Shown: positions 39,906 through 47,010 of the stretch, in pieces | How the letters are laid out: the number at the start of each line of letters is the position of its first letter | Numbering within the stretch: position 1 is the stretch's first letter | Assembly (NCBI GenBank): GCA_017548065.1 | Contig: JAFYNQ010000093.1 | Span: 1-47,010 of the forward strand | Length of the DNA: 47,010 nt | Direction: 5' to 3' | Source of the DNA: Oscillospiraceae bacterium | GTDB lineage: Bacteria; Bacillota; Clostridia; Oscillospirales; Oscillospiraceae | Position numbers and translations under genes: made by a program | Notes under the pieces: model-generated | What the model saw: the letters and a program-made list of their open reading frames with translations, nothing else | The model's database searches: none | Told to the model about the DNA's origin: nothing

Positions 39906-40142
39906 ATGGCTAACGAACAGCGTGTTCGTCCCCGCAAGCGTAAGAAGGTATGTGCCTTCTGCGTTGAGAAGGTGACTGCTATCGATTACAAGGATACTGC
40001 AAAGATCCGCCGTTATCTGTCCGAGCGTGGCAAGATTCTGCCCCGCCGTACTACCGGCACCTGTGCAGCCCATCAGCGCCATCTGACCACCGCTATCAAG
40101 CGTGCTCGTCAGATCGCTCTGCTGCCCTACGTGGCTGAGTAA
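39906..40142 (+). CDS. rpsR: Ribosomal protein S18
   Basis: A 78-aa small-subunit protein, the partner of S6. The ATG at 39906 is chosen over the one at 39900, which is only 1 base from the GGAGGT site. The core segments [23 protein letters not shown] and [22 protein letters not shown] are standard. The N-terminal CAFC pair is the zinc-type S18 form (the remaining cysteine ligand is in TGTCAAH). Confidence 0.98.
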   Translation: MANEQRVRPRKRKKVCAFCVEKVTAIDYKDTAKIRRYLSERGKILPRRTTGTCAAHQRHLTTAIKRARQIALLPYVAE

Positions 40143-40151
40143 TTAAAAATC

Positions 40152-40186
40152 CCGGTGTTGCTCTGTTGGGCGACACCGGTTTTTTA
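40152..40186 (+). terminator. Terminator after rpsR
   Basis: CCGGTGT (40152-40158) pairs with ACACCGG (40173-40179), followed by TTTTTTA. Confidence 0.9.
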
Positions 40187-40198
40187 TACCTGCGTAAG

Positions 40199-40236
40199 AA
40201 AGCGCCGGCTCCAATTGCGGAACCGGCGCTTTTTAT
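40199..40236. terminator. Bidirectional terminator after the membrane-partner gene
   Basis: AAGCGCCGG and CCGGCGCTT are perfectly complementary, with CTCC/GGAA partly paired between them. Flanking A's (left) and T's (right) let it work for the minus-strand TIR/membrane operon as well as backing up the rpsR terminator. Confidence 0.85.
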
Positions 40237-40242
40237 TTGTTT

Positions 40243-41016
40243 TTAGCCCTTGCGCTCACGGATCAGAGTACGCATACCTGCGAACTCCTTGTCAATAATG
40301 GACTTATCCAGGTCAGTGGAAAGCGTTGCAGTGTAGCTGCAGCCGCTGGAGAACAGCTTCACAGACTCAAACAAAATGCCCTCGTAGCGCTTCTTCTTGT
40401 AGTTGAATACCTTTTCCTTGTTCTGCAGGAAGGTCAGGCCGTTGATATCAGCGTAGAAGAACTCATGAACACCCTCGGAATAAACAATACCGGTGGTCAG
40501 GTCCACATTGGAGAAGTAAACAAACAGCTGCTTCTCACCAAACATGAACACGCTGGTGCTGATCAGGGAGCTTCTGTATTTGCCGTCAGAGCCGATGCGT
40601 GCCAGGTAAATGGGATCGTCGTACTCGTCCTTCTTCTGCTTCTTCTCAAACAGATTCTTAAATACGGAAGCCATGCTGGAGTTTCTCATGATCATGCCTT
40701 CCACGTAACCGGGCTGGAAGCCACGACCGGAAACCACCACGGGCTCTACGTTCTGAACCTGCTCGTCAATCACGTTCAGCTTTGCCATTGCACGGGCTTC
40801 AGCCTGCTTGATCTCGTACTGTTTTGCAGCATCCACTTCTGCTTCGCCGGAAAGGTCTGCGCCAAACTTGTTCACCAGGAACCATACCAGGCCGCCAATC
40901 AGCAGGAAAATGCCAACGACAAATGCCAGTGTCAAAAAGCCTACCAGCATCAGAACCAGAGGACCCAATTGGCTTTTTCCGTTAAAATACTCTTTTACTT
41001 TTTTGCGATCGATCAT
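40243..41016 (-). CDS. Membrane-anchored protein paired with TIR gene
   Basis: I do not recognise this 257-aa protein. Residues about 17-50 are strongly hydrophobic (LGPLVLMLVGFLTLAFVV then GIFLLIGGLVWFLV), giving one long or two tightly packed membrane helices. After a charged Ala/Glu-rich helix (EAEVDAAKQYEIKQAEARAM) comes a cytosolic domain of about 170 residues with a beta-rich, PH-like pattern (SSLISTSVFMFGEKQLFVYF, EFFYADINGLTFLQ). It follows the TIR gene by 58 bases and has AGGAGAG before its ATG, so the two are one transcription unit. It could tether the TIR protein to the membrane or act as its receptor or target (inference). Confidence 0.8.
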   Translation of the reverse strand: MIDRKKVKEYFNGKSQLGPLVLMLVGFLTLAFVVGIFLLIGGLVWFLVNKFGADLSGEAEVDAAKQYEIKQAEARAMAKLNVIDEQVQNVEPVVVSGRGFQPGYVEGMIMRNSSMASVFKNLFEKKQKKDEYDDPIYLARIGSDGKYRSSLISTSVFMFGEKQLFVYFSNVDLTTGIVYSEGVHEFFYADINGLTFLQNKEKVFNYKKKRYEGILFESVKLFSSGCSYTATLSTDLDKSIIDKEFAGMRTLIRERKG

Positions 41017-41074
41017 TTTTATCTCTCCTTTTTATTTTTGGCAACTTTGAAAACAACGTGGTTTCCCAGCCACC

Positions 41075-41917
41075 TTAAAAACCTTCCGGTTTTTGTGTAC
41101 CAAGTAATGCAAACAGCTCTTTTACCGCAATGTCTGTCAGCCCCAGCTGCTGCGCTCTTTGCAGAAGCGCACTGCTGCTGGGAACAGAGCGGAGCATTTT
41201 CTTCTCGTAGTAATCCTGCTTGATATAGGCATACAAGCAATTATAAATGGCGCAATCTCCATAGGCGATAGCGGAGTCCATATACCGCTCCAGCTCATTG
41301 ATCACTGCTTTTGAGAGCATAAACGGCCGCTTGCCTTCCATTTTTGCAATGACAGCATAGAAATACGCACTGGGCTCGGAGACCTCATCCAGGATGACGC
41401 TTTCAAAACAGTTCAGCGCCTGGGCGTACATTCTTCTGTTCAGGAAACGGATGCCGTCTTTTAACTTGTCCTCACAGACCTTATTCACTTTTTGCGGCTT
41501 TGACTGCATCAGTGCGCAGGTCCGCTCCAGCACCGCCGCAAAGTAATGGGAATCAACCTTTACGCCTTCCTTACGGCTCAGTGCGCTTATATTCTCGGGC
41601 AGTTCCTCCGGGAATACAAAGCCCTCCATCATCATGGGAATGATGTTCTTTCCCGTTTCCAGCGCATAGGCGATCTCCTTGCGCACCCAGTCCCCTTCGT
41701 CCCGGCATCTGTCCAGGCCGTTGGGCGGCAGCACCAGCAGAACATCAGCGCATTGGTCAATCGCCTTATAGATCTGCTCATCAAAGGCGCCTGCACGCAT
41801 GGACTCCACATCGTAAAACACTGAATAACCGCTATTGGAAAGCTGATCCGAAATGCGGCCTGCCAAAAATTCGCCGCCATCCCGTCTGTAGCTTATAAAA
41901 ACCTGGTAGTTGGACAA
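41075..41917 (-). CDS. TIR-domain protein with helical C-terminus
   Basis: A 280-aa protein, TTG start preceded by AGAGGG with 7 bases between. Residues 1-140 are a canonical bacterial TIR domain: YQVFISYRRDGGEFLA at the start, VFYDVESMRAGAFDEQI, VLLVLPPNGLDRC and the catalytic-type helix WVRKEIAYALETGKNIIPM, with the glutamate of KEI in the NADase position. Residues 150-280 are helical, repeat-like and SEL1/TPR-like in look (LKDGIRFLNRRMYAQALNCFESVIL), possibly a sensor. It has its own promoter, separate from the AAA-peptidase gene next door. NAD+ hydrolysis or nucleotide-signal production is known for such TIRs; here it is inferred. Confidence 0.9.
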   Translation of the reverse strand: MSNYQVFISYRRDGGEFLAGRISDQLSNSGYSVFYDVESMRAGAFDEQIYKAIDQCADVLLVLPPNGLDRCRDEGDWVRKEIAYALETGKNIIPMMMEGFVFPEELPENISALSRKEGVKVDSHYFAAVLERTCALMQSKPQKVNKVCEDKLKDGIRFLNRRMYAQALNCFESVILDEVSEPSAYFYAVIAKMEGKRPFMLSKAVINELERYMDSAIAYGDCAIYNCLYAYIKQDYYEKKMLRSVPSSSALLQRAQQLGLTDIAVKELFALLGTQKPEGF

Positions 41918-41950
41918 AGTACCGCCCTCTTTTCCACAAAATTCCCCTTT

Positions 41951-41979
41951 ATTCTAGCATAGCCTCACCGGGAAAGCAA
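41951..41979 (-). promoter_or_regulatory. Promoter of the TIR/membrane-protein operon
   Basis: Minus strand -35 TTGCTT (41979-41974), 17-base spacer, -10 TAGAAT (41956-41951) with TGC before it as an extended element. Confidence 0.75.
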
Positions 41980-42054
41980 TAGGTTACCGCAAATAAATCC
42001 CCAGTACACCGACAAATGTCTTTCCGCAGGGCACTGTCCACGGCGGCTTGGTGC

Positions 42055-42089
42055 AAAAAGACCCACGGAAGCATCCGTGGGTCTTTTTT
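42055..42089. terminator. Terminator after the ClpB/FtsH-like peptidase gene
   Basis: GACCCACGGA (42060-42069) pairs with TCCGTGGGTC (42074-42083) around AGCA, with AAAAA before and TTTTTT after. It ends the large gene on the minus strand and isolates the TIR operon. Confidence 0.95.
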
Positions 42090-45000
42090 CAGATATTCAT
42101 TGCGGTGAAGAATTCTTCCAGTTGGGTCTGATCCATGCACTTTTGCTGTACCAGGCGGTCGGTAAGCGCCTCCAGGACAACACGGTGATCCCGGATCATG
42201 GTGCAGGTGCGGCGGAACTGCTCCTGCATCAGCGCTTCGATCTCATCCTGCGTCCAACGGGCATACAGCTTTTCGCCCATGGCATACTCATTCAGGCTGG
42301 TCTTCATGAAGTAACGGGCATGGCGGATATCGGAGCTGGCGCCGGTGTTGTTGCCGGCAGTCTCGCCGTAGACCTCAATCTCTGCCGCACGGCCTGCCAG
42401 GCTGCAGCAAACATCGTTCATCATTTCCTGATAGGTATAGGTACCGCTTTCCTTCTCCCTGGATTTTTCCATGTAACCGCCGAAGCGACCACGGGACACG
42501 ATGGTCAGGTAAGCAGGTGTCACACCGCACAGACGGTAGACCAGCGCATGACCTGCCTCGTGGCAGGCAGTCTGCCGCAGGTCCTTGGGATCCAGCTTAT
42601 TCACATCGCCGAAGCGATAGGAATCCAGAGAATCCATGTAAGCCGCAGCATCCGGCTCGCCGTCACCCAAAATACGGGCATAGTTGGCATTGATCATCTC
42701 CAGGTCTGCGTTGTTCATGCCGCCGGTGCGCATTGCCATGTTCTTCAGTACCTTTTCATGGTCTGCGCCGAAGTGGATGCCATGACGCTTCAGGCTCTTT
42801 TCCAGCAGTGCGTAGCGGTCATCGCTGTCCGGCAGGGGAATCAGGATCTTTCGGTCAAAGCGGCGGACAAAGGCAGGATCCAGCACTCTGCCGCTTTCAC
42901 CTTCAATATTATAATTGGTAGCTGCCAGCACAAACACCGGCCGCTTCTCATCGGTGACGAAGCCGTCCATTTCCGCAAGGAAGGTGGTCAGGGCATCCTC
43001 ATTGTGGGTGCTGCCCACGGTGCCGGTACGCATTCTGCCGATGGCATCCACCTCATCAATAAAGATAATAGAGGGTGCATATTTTCTTGCCTTGCGGAAC
43101 AGCGCCTTGATGTTCTGCTCCGTCTCGCCCACCAGTGAACCGAAGAAGGAGGTAGCTGTGGTGGGAAGGAAGGTGGCATTGCACTCGTTGGCCATTGCCT
43201 TTGCCAGCATGGTCTTACCGGTGCCGGGAGGGCCATACAGCAGCACGCCCTTAGGCATCTTCTTGCCCTTCATGGCAGTCTTTCGGGGATCCTCCAGCAT
43301 TTCCTTGTAATCGGACAGCGCTTCCTTTGCGCTCTTACAGCCGATCACATCCGCAAATTTCAGGTTGTTGTTATCACCCTTCTTGGCAATGGCGCCGCCG
43401 TCACCGGCCTGGGCGACACTGCGCAGCTGCAGCCGCTCAAAAGAGACCACCGCATGGCTCTCGTCAATGAGATACTGGGCGCAGTTGAAGCTGAGGAACT
43501 TGCTGGATCTTCCGATGGAGAAGGTCATATTGTTCACCAGGGCAGTGAACGCAAGCTCCCGGAGCGCTGCCTTCAGTTCTTCCCCGGCATCGTTGCCCAC
43601 ACGGATGACACCCTTGGCACCACGGGCAAGCAGTGTCTCAAAGGAGCGGATCTTGCCTGTGGTATCCAGGATGTACACCGGGATCTCCGGCATATATTCC
43701 CGCATGTACTCAAACATGGCCATACCTACGGAATCCAGATCCTCCACATCGTTGGGGATCTGATCCTTTTCCTTGTTTCCGCACAGCGGATCCAGCAGGA
43801 AATAGTCTGTAACACCACGGACACGGCGCTTGCACTCATCCAGGGTATTCATCACAGCAAAGTCGGTCTGCAAGGAAGCATCGTCACTGCAGAAGCAGTC
43901 GGCGCAGTTCTCTGTCAGCGCCACCACCTGCATACGCTCCCGGCTGCTGAACATACCGCTGACAGCATCGCTCTGCTGGGTGTCAATATTCAAGGAGATC
44001 TCCTTCAGACCGTCCACCCGTTCTGCACCCAAAGCCATCAGCTGCACCAGCACCTCCTGCAGCTCACGCACCACAATGTTGCGTGCCAGACCACGAAGGG
44101 TACGGGCATCTGCCATGCCGCCACCGTTGTACAGCACCAAAGCTGCCAATGTCTCGGGATCGTAATTGACCTTGATGCCGGTGGACTTATAGAACAAAGA
44201 CATCTGCAGCGCCAGCTCGTCCTTGACGATCTGCAGCAGCGCATAGGGCTCCAGGTGATTGAAGAGGATCACTCTGCCGTTTGCCATACGGGTGGTGATG
44301 CACTCCGGGAAGAAGGGTTCTTTTGTCTGGGGATTGATATCCTTGCGCAGACCGTCCAGGATCACCTGTCTCGGCACGCCGGACAGATCAAACACAGCAG
44401 GATCTTCATACAGCGCCTGACCGGCATTGGTGGTAATGATGATAATGTTATCCCGGAAGGAGACCTCCTTGCGGATCTGATTATCCATCATTCTTGCGCC
44501 GTCCAGGATCTGCAGGAACTGATAGATGGTATTGATGTGCGCCTTTTCAATCTCGTCAAATACAATGATGCCACGGGGATTCTTGCGGACAAAGCCGGTG
44601 ACCACAGCCGCCTCACCGTGTTCGCCGTTGAAACGGCCGTTGGAGAGGTTGCTGGTGTACTCGCTCATATCCACGATCAGCGTCTCTCTGTCCAGGCACT
44701 TGCCTGCCAAGGTAGCAAGAAATGTCTTACCCACGCCGGAGGGGCCGGTAAACAAAAATGTTGCCAACGGGCCTTTCCGCTCCGGGTTGATGGCAGAGAA
44801 CATCTCGCTTTCAAACACGCCCTCCACGAACACATCCACCGCATGGCGCTGACCACGCACTTTTTTCAACAGTGTTTCCTTCAGGGTGCGGATGTTTCTC
44901 GTTCTGTCGGACAGAGGAAGGGGCGCTTCCTCACCTTCCGGCTGGGGTGCTTCCTCTTCCTGCACTGTCTCCATTTTATCCATGGCTTTTTCCACAGACT

Positions 45001-45421
45001 TGCTGACGGGACGGTTGGGAGCTTTGGGCTTCTGTATCTCGCCGGCTTCCGGCACCCGGTTCTGCGCAGCTGCCCAAAAAGCGGCATTCTCCGCAGGATC
45101 TACAGACTTTCGCAGCTTGTCTATCTCCTCACCGTCCGGCTCGGTGACAGTGATCACGATCATGCTACGCAGCTTTTCGTCGGGAATCAGCGCCTCCAGC
45201 ATTTTTGCGGCAGCCGCCTTGTTCTGCTCGGCGCTGGCATCGCTGGCAATATAGAAATAATGCTGCACGGTGCCACGGCTGGAACGCACCGGCTTTACCG
45301 GCGCCAGCAGTTTTGACAGCGCCTCGGTAATGGCATCGCCCAGCTCCCGGTCATAGGCATCCTTAAAGTCATGACCCACAGAGGGTGAGCGCAGCAAGAA
45401 GGAAATTTTCTGTATGTTCAT
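42089..45421 (-). CDS. ClpB-like AAA, receiver-like, FtsH-like AAA and M41 peptidase fusion
   Basis: A 1110-aa soluble protein. The ATG at 45421 is chosen for its AAGGAG site; the frame is open 10 codons further. Residues 190-400 are a ClpA/B-type AAA+ module (Walker A GPSGVGKT 226-233, IIVFDEIEKAH Walker B). Residues about 497-600 resemble a response-regulator receiver (MQVVALTEN, DYFLLDPL, PVYILDTTGK, RGAKGVIRV) with a degenerate acidic pocket. Residues 688-900 are an FtsH-type AAA module (Walker A GPPGTGKT 730-737, SIIFIDEVDAI). Residues 945-1110 are M41 peptidase with HEAGH at 954-958 and third ligand D1031 in GASSDIRHA. There are no membrane helices, unlike FtsH. It appears to be a hybrid unfoldase-protease; substrates are unknown. 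Confidence 0.9.
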   Translation of the reverse strand: MNIQKISFLLRSPSVGHDFKDAYDRELGDAITEALSKLLAPVKPVRSSRGTVQHYFYIASDASAEQNKAAAAKMLEALIPDEKLRSMIVITVTEPDGEEIDKLRKSVDPAENAAFWAAAQNRVPEAGEIQKPKAPNRPVSKSVEKAMDKMETVQEEEAPQPEGEEAPLPLSDRTRNIRTLKETLLKKVRGQRHAVDVFVEGVFESEMFSAINPERKGPLATFLFTGPSGVGKTFLATLAGKCLDRETLIVDMSEYTSNLSNGRFNGEHGEAAVVTGFVRKNPRGIIVFDEIEKAHINTIYQFLQILDGARMMDNQIRKEVSFRDNIIIITTNAGQALYEDPAVFDLSGVPRQVILDGLRKDINPQTKEPFFPECITTRMANGRVILFNHLEPYALLQIVKDELALQMSLFYKSTGIKVNYDPETLAALVLYNGGGMADARTLRGLARNIVVRELQEVLVQLMALGAERVDGLKEISLNIDTQQSDAVSGMFSSRERMQVVALTENCADCFCSDDASLQTDFAVMNTLDECKRRVRGVTDYFLLDPLCGNKEKDQIPNDVEDLDSVGMAMFEYMREYMPEIPVYILDTTGKIRSFETLLARGAKGVIRVGNDAGEELKAALRELAFTALVNNMTFSIGRSSKFLSFNCAQYLIDESHAVVSFERLQLRSVAQAGDGGAIAKKGDNNNLKFADVIGCKSAKEALSDYKEMLEDPRKTAMKGKKMPKGVLLYGPPGTGKTMLAKAMANECNATFLPTTATSFFGSLVGETEQNIKALFRKARKYAPSIIFIDEVDAIGRMRTGTVGSTHNEDALTTFLAEMDGFVTDEKRPVFVLAATNYNIEGESGRVLDPAFVRRFDRKILIPLPDSDDRYALLEKSLKRHGIHFGADHEKVLKNMAMRTGGMNNADLEMINANYARILGDGEPDAAAYMDSLDSYRFGDVNKLDPKDLRQTACHEAGHALVYRLCGVTPAYLTIVSRGRFGGYMEKSREKESGTYTYQEMMNDVCCSLAGRAAEIEVYGETAGNNTGASSDIRHARYFMKTSLNEYAMGEKLYARWTQDEIEALMQEQFRRTCTMIRDHRVVLEALTDRLVQQKCMDQTQLEEFFTAMNI

Positions 45422-45433
45422 AGCTTTCTCCTT

Positions 45434-45462
45434 AAAAAAACGAAGGGGCACCAGGCCCCTTC
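45434..45462 (-). terminator. Terminator between YbjN-like and AAA-peptidase genes
   Basis: GAAGGGGC (45442-45449) pairs with GCCCCTTC (45455-45462); on the minus strand the stem runs into GTTTTTTT. It sits only about 12 bases before the AAA-peptidase start codon, with the ribosome site right after the T-run, so read-through here would set expression of the large gene. Confidence 0.8.
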
Positions 45463-45484
45463 ATTTATGTATTTTTTCGGGGGC

Positions 45485-45889
45485 TTATGCGTAGATAGCC
45501 TTCATGATGGCAGGCTTTGCCTTCTCGGTGATCTGCAGCAGGCGAACCAGCAGCTCAAATGCCTCGTCAGCGGCATTCTCAACTGTCAGGATCGCATCGT
45601 CATGGCAGACAACATCATTGTCCTTGTCAACATAGTAGGTGACCCACTTGAAGTTGTTGTTCAGCTCATTGCATGCAAAGATCACATCAACCAGCTTCTC
45701 TTCGGGTACATGCTCGTACACCAGGTACATAGAAAGATACTCGCCCTGCTCACCGCAGAAGAACAGCTTGGTGACCTTACCGTTATAGGGGAACTCCACC
45801 ACAGTATCGCCATCTTTATCGGTGCCACACTGGAAGTTCATGTCCTTTGCCTTCAGGAATTCAACGAACATTTCTGCACAAGGTTTCAT
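45485..45889 (-). CDS. YbjN-like protein
   Basis: A 134-aa acidic cytosolic protein resembling the YbjN / type III secretion chaperone-like fold, a small alpha-beta domain often found as a helper or chaperone. The pattern of an N-terminal helix (AEMFVEFLKAKDMNF), beta strands (GDTVVEFPYNGKVTKLFFC, EYLSMYLVYEH), and a C-terminal helix (AADEAFELLVRLLQITEKA) fits. Function is unknown. It has a strong promoter and lies upstream of the AAA-peptidase gene on the same strand, separated by a terminator. It could be an adaptor or simply a neighbour. Confidence 0.75.
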   Translation of the reverse strand: MKPCAEMFVEFLKAKDMNFQCGTDKDGDTVVEFPYNGKVTKLFFCGEQGEYLSMYLVYEHVPEEKLVDVIFACNELNNNFKWVTYYVDKDNDVVCHDDAILTVENAADEAFELLVRLLQITEKAKPAIMKAIYA

Positions 45890-45923
45890 AATAATAGCCT
45901 CCTGTTTTTATATAATTTCCTAT

Positions 45924-45952
45924 ATTATAGCCCAACGCTTTTTCCTTGTCAA
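45924..45952 (-). promoter_or_regulatory. Strong promoter of the YbjN-like gene
   Basis: Minus strand consensus -35 TTGACA (45952-45947), 17-base spacer, perfect -10 TATAAT (45929-45924). No other promoter is visible for the AAA-peptidase gene downstream, so read-through from here may drive it. Confidence 0.9.
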
Positions 45953-46026
45953 TAAGAAAGCACCGCCGACTTCATTTTCACAAAGGAACTATTTACAATT
46001 TTTTCATAAAAAAACACAAATAGTGC

Positions 46027-46055
46027 TTGCTTTTTCTTATGCTTTAGGGTATTAT
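46027..46055 (+). promoter_or_regulatory. Promoter of groES-groEL
   Basis: -35 TTGCTT (46027-46032), 17-base spacer, -10 TATTAT (46050-46055). The CIRCE element follows 7 bases later, over the transcription start. Confidence 0.8.
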
Positions 46056-46062
46056 ATAGCCA

Positions 46063-46089
46063 TTAGCACTCATAACACAAGAGTGCTAA
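46063..46089. promoter_or_regulatory. CIRCE operator (HrcA site)
   Basis: TTAGCACTC (46063-46071) and GAGTGCTAA (46081-46089) separated by 9 bases match the CIRCE consensus exactly. HrcA represses groESL here and releases on heat shock in Firmicutes. Confidence 0.98.
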
Positions 46090-46141
46090 CAGATATGTAG
46101 ATAAATGCGTGTTTACGCAGTCTATTTTAGGAGGAAATGAC

Positions 46142-46405
46142 ATGAAACTGAAACCCACAGCAGACAATCTGGTGCTGAAGGCTACCGAGGCGCAGGAAAC
46201 CACCGCTTCCGGCATCATTCTGGCTACCACCAACAAGGAAAAGCCCGCTATCTTTGAAGTGGTCTCCGCAGGTCCCGAGGTCAAGGGCATCGCCGCCGGT
46301 GACAAGGTCATCGTCGGTCAGTTCGTCGGCAGCGAGTTCAAGCTGGACGGCATTGACTACAAGTTTGTAAAGCAGGAAGACGTTCTTGCTACTGTTACTG
46401 ACTAA
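46142..46405 (+). CDS. groS: Co-chaperonin GroES
   Basis: An 87-aa GroES ring subunit that caps GroEL. The ATG at 46142 is chosen because AGGAGG lies 6 bases upstream; the GTG at 46109 is upstream of this site and would add residues not seen in the family. Sequence features include LKPTADNLVLKATEAQETTASGIILA at the start (mobile loop included) and VIVGQFVGSEFKLDG, with the closing KFVKQEDVLATV. It is slightly short but complete. Under CIRCE/HrcA control with groEL. Confidence 0.97.
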   Translation: MKLKPTADNLVLKATEAQETTASGIILATTNKEKPAIFEVVSAGPEVKGIAAGDKVIVGQFVGSEFKLDGIDYKFVKQEDVLATVTD

Positions 46406-46420
46406 TCAGGAGGATTCTAA

Positions 46421-47010
<590 letters not shown>

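Noticed and set aside
43454-45316. 620-codon plus-strand frame under the AAA-peptidase gene
   Set aside because: Antisense to a gene with four clear domains; no promoter, ribosome site or homology seen.
42089-45421. A normal FtsH
   Set aside because: It lacks the N-terminal membrane helices, is nearly twice the length, and carries a ClpB-like AAA and a receiver-like domain before the FtsH-like part.

Overview
The window reads as a chromosomal segment of an anaerobic, GC-moderate Clostridia bacterium, most likely a gut Oscillospiraceae/Ruminococcaceae relative. The clues are a glgC-glgD-glgA glycogen operon (GlgD is a Firmicutes hallmark), a flavodiiron protein with rubredoxin, an exact CIRCE element before groESL, a GH3 enzyme with reversed domain order as known from Ruminococcus/Butyrivibrio enzymes, and a secreted protein with a CxxC-VTW module typical of gut Clostridia. 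This placement is inference; no rRNA or tRNA gene is present.

Layout. 1-2.9 kb: a fold-back repeat, then a minus-strand polar amino-acid ABC importer operon ending in a TrpR/YerC-type regulator, with two matching 18-bp palindromes at its promoter. 3.1-10.8 kb: a plus-strand conflict-type island made of a Card1/DUF1887-like CARF-nuclease, an unrecognised 293-aa protein, a protein with three tandem CbxX-type AAA+ modules (the first degenerate) fused to an M41 zinc peptidase, and a tandem-TIR TPR protein. 10.9-12.6 kb: a secreted cell-wall-binding protein. 12.7-20.5 kb: a sugar-type oxidoreductase, a NAGPA-domain protein, a phosphohexomutase and two adjacent ceramidase-like hydrolases. 20.5-29.1 kb (minus): a third, lipoprotein ceramidase-like hydrolase and a glycan/phosphodiester operon (GH3, an (alpha/alpha)6 glycosidase, a large secreted endonuclease/exonuclease/phosphatase-beta-helix protein), facing a divergent AraC regulator. 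30-34 kb: glycogen synthesis. 34-36.6 kb: an ADP-ribosylglycohydrolase and a DUF2207 membrane protein. 36.7-38.9 kb: an oxygen/NO defence cluster of flavodiiron protein, Crp/Fnr regulator and rubredoxin. 39-40.2 kb: rpsF-ssb-rpsR. 40.2-45.9 kb (minus): a second conflict-type island of a membrane-anchored protein, a TIR protein, a 1110-aa ClpB-like AAA + receiver-like + FtsH-like AAA + M41 peptidase protein, and a YbjN-like protein. 46-47 kb: groES and the start of groEL.

The most unusual feature is that two separate loci, 30 kb apart, each pair a multi-AAA+ ATPase fused to an FtsH-type M41 peptidase with TIR-domain proteins. The two ATPases have different AAA subfamilies and cannot be simple duplicates, so the pairing has arisen or been selected at least twice. 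Locus 1 adds a CARF-nuclease, the sensor-effector type known from type III CRISPR, but no CRISPR array or cas gene is visible. I propose these are AAA-protease/TIR immune or stress-response systems. Their trigger, substrates and any signalling nucleotide are unknown. The rest of the window is conventional metabolism and housekeeping.
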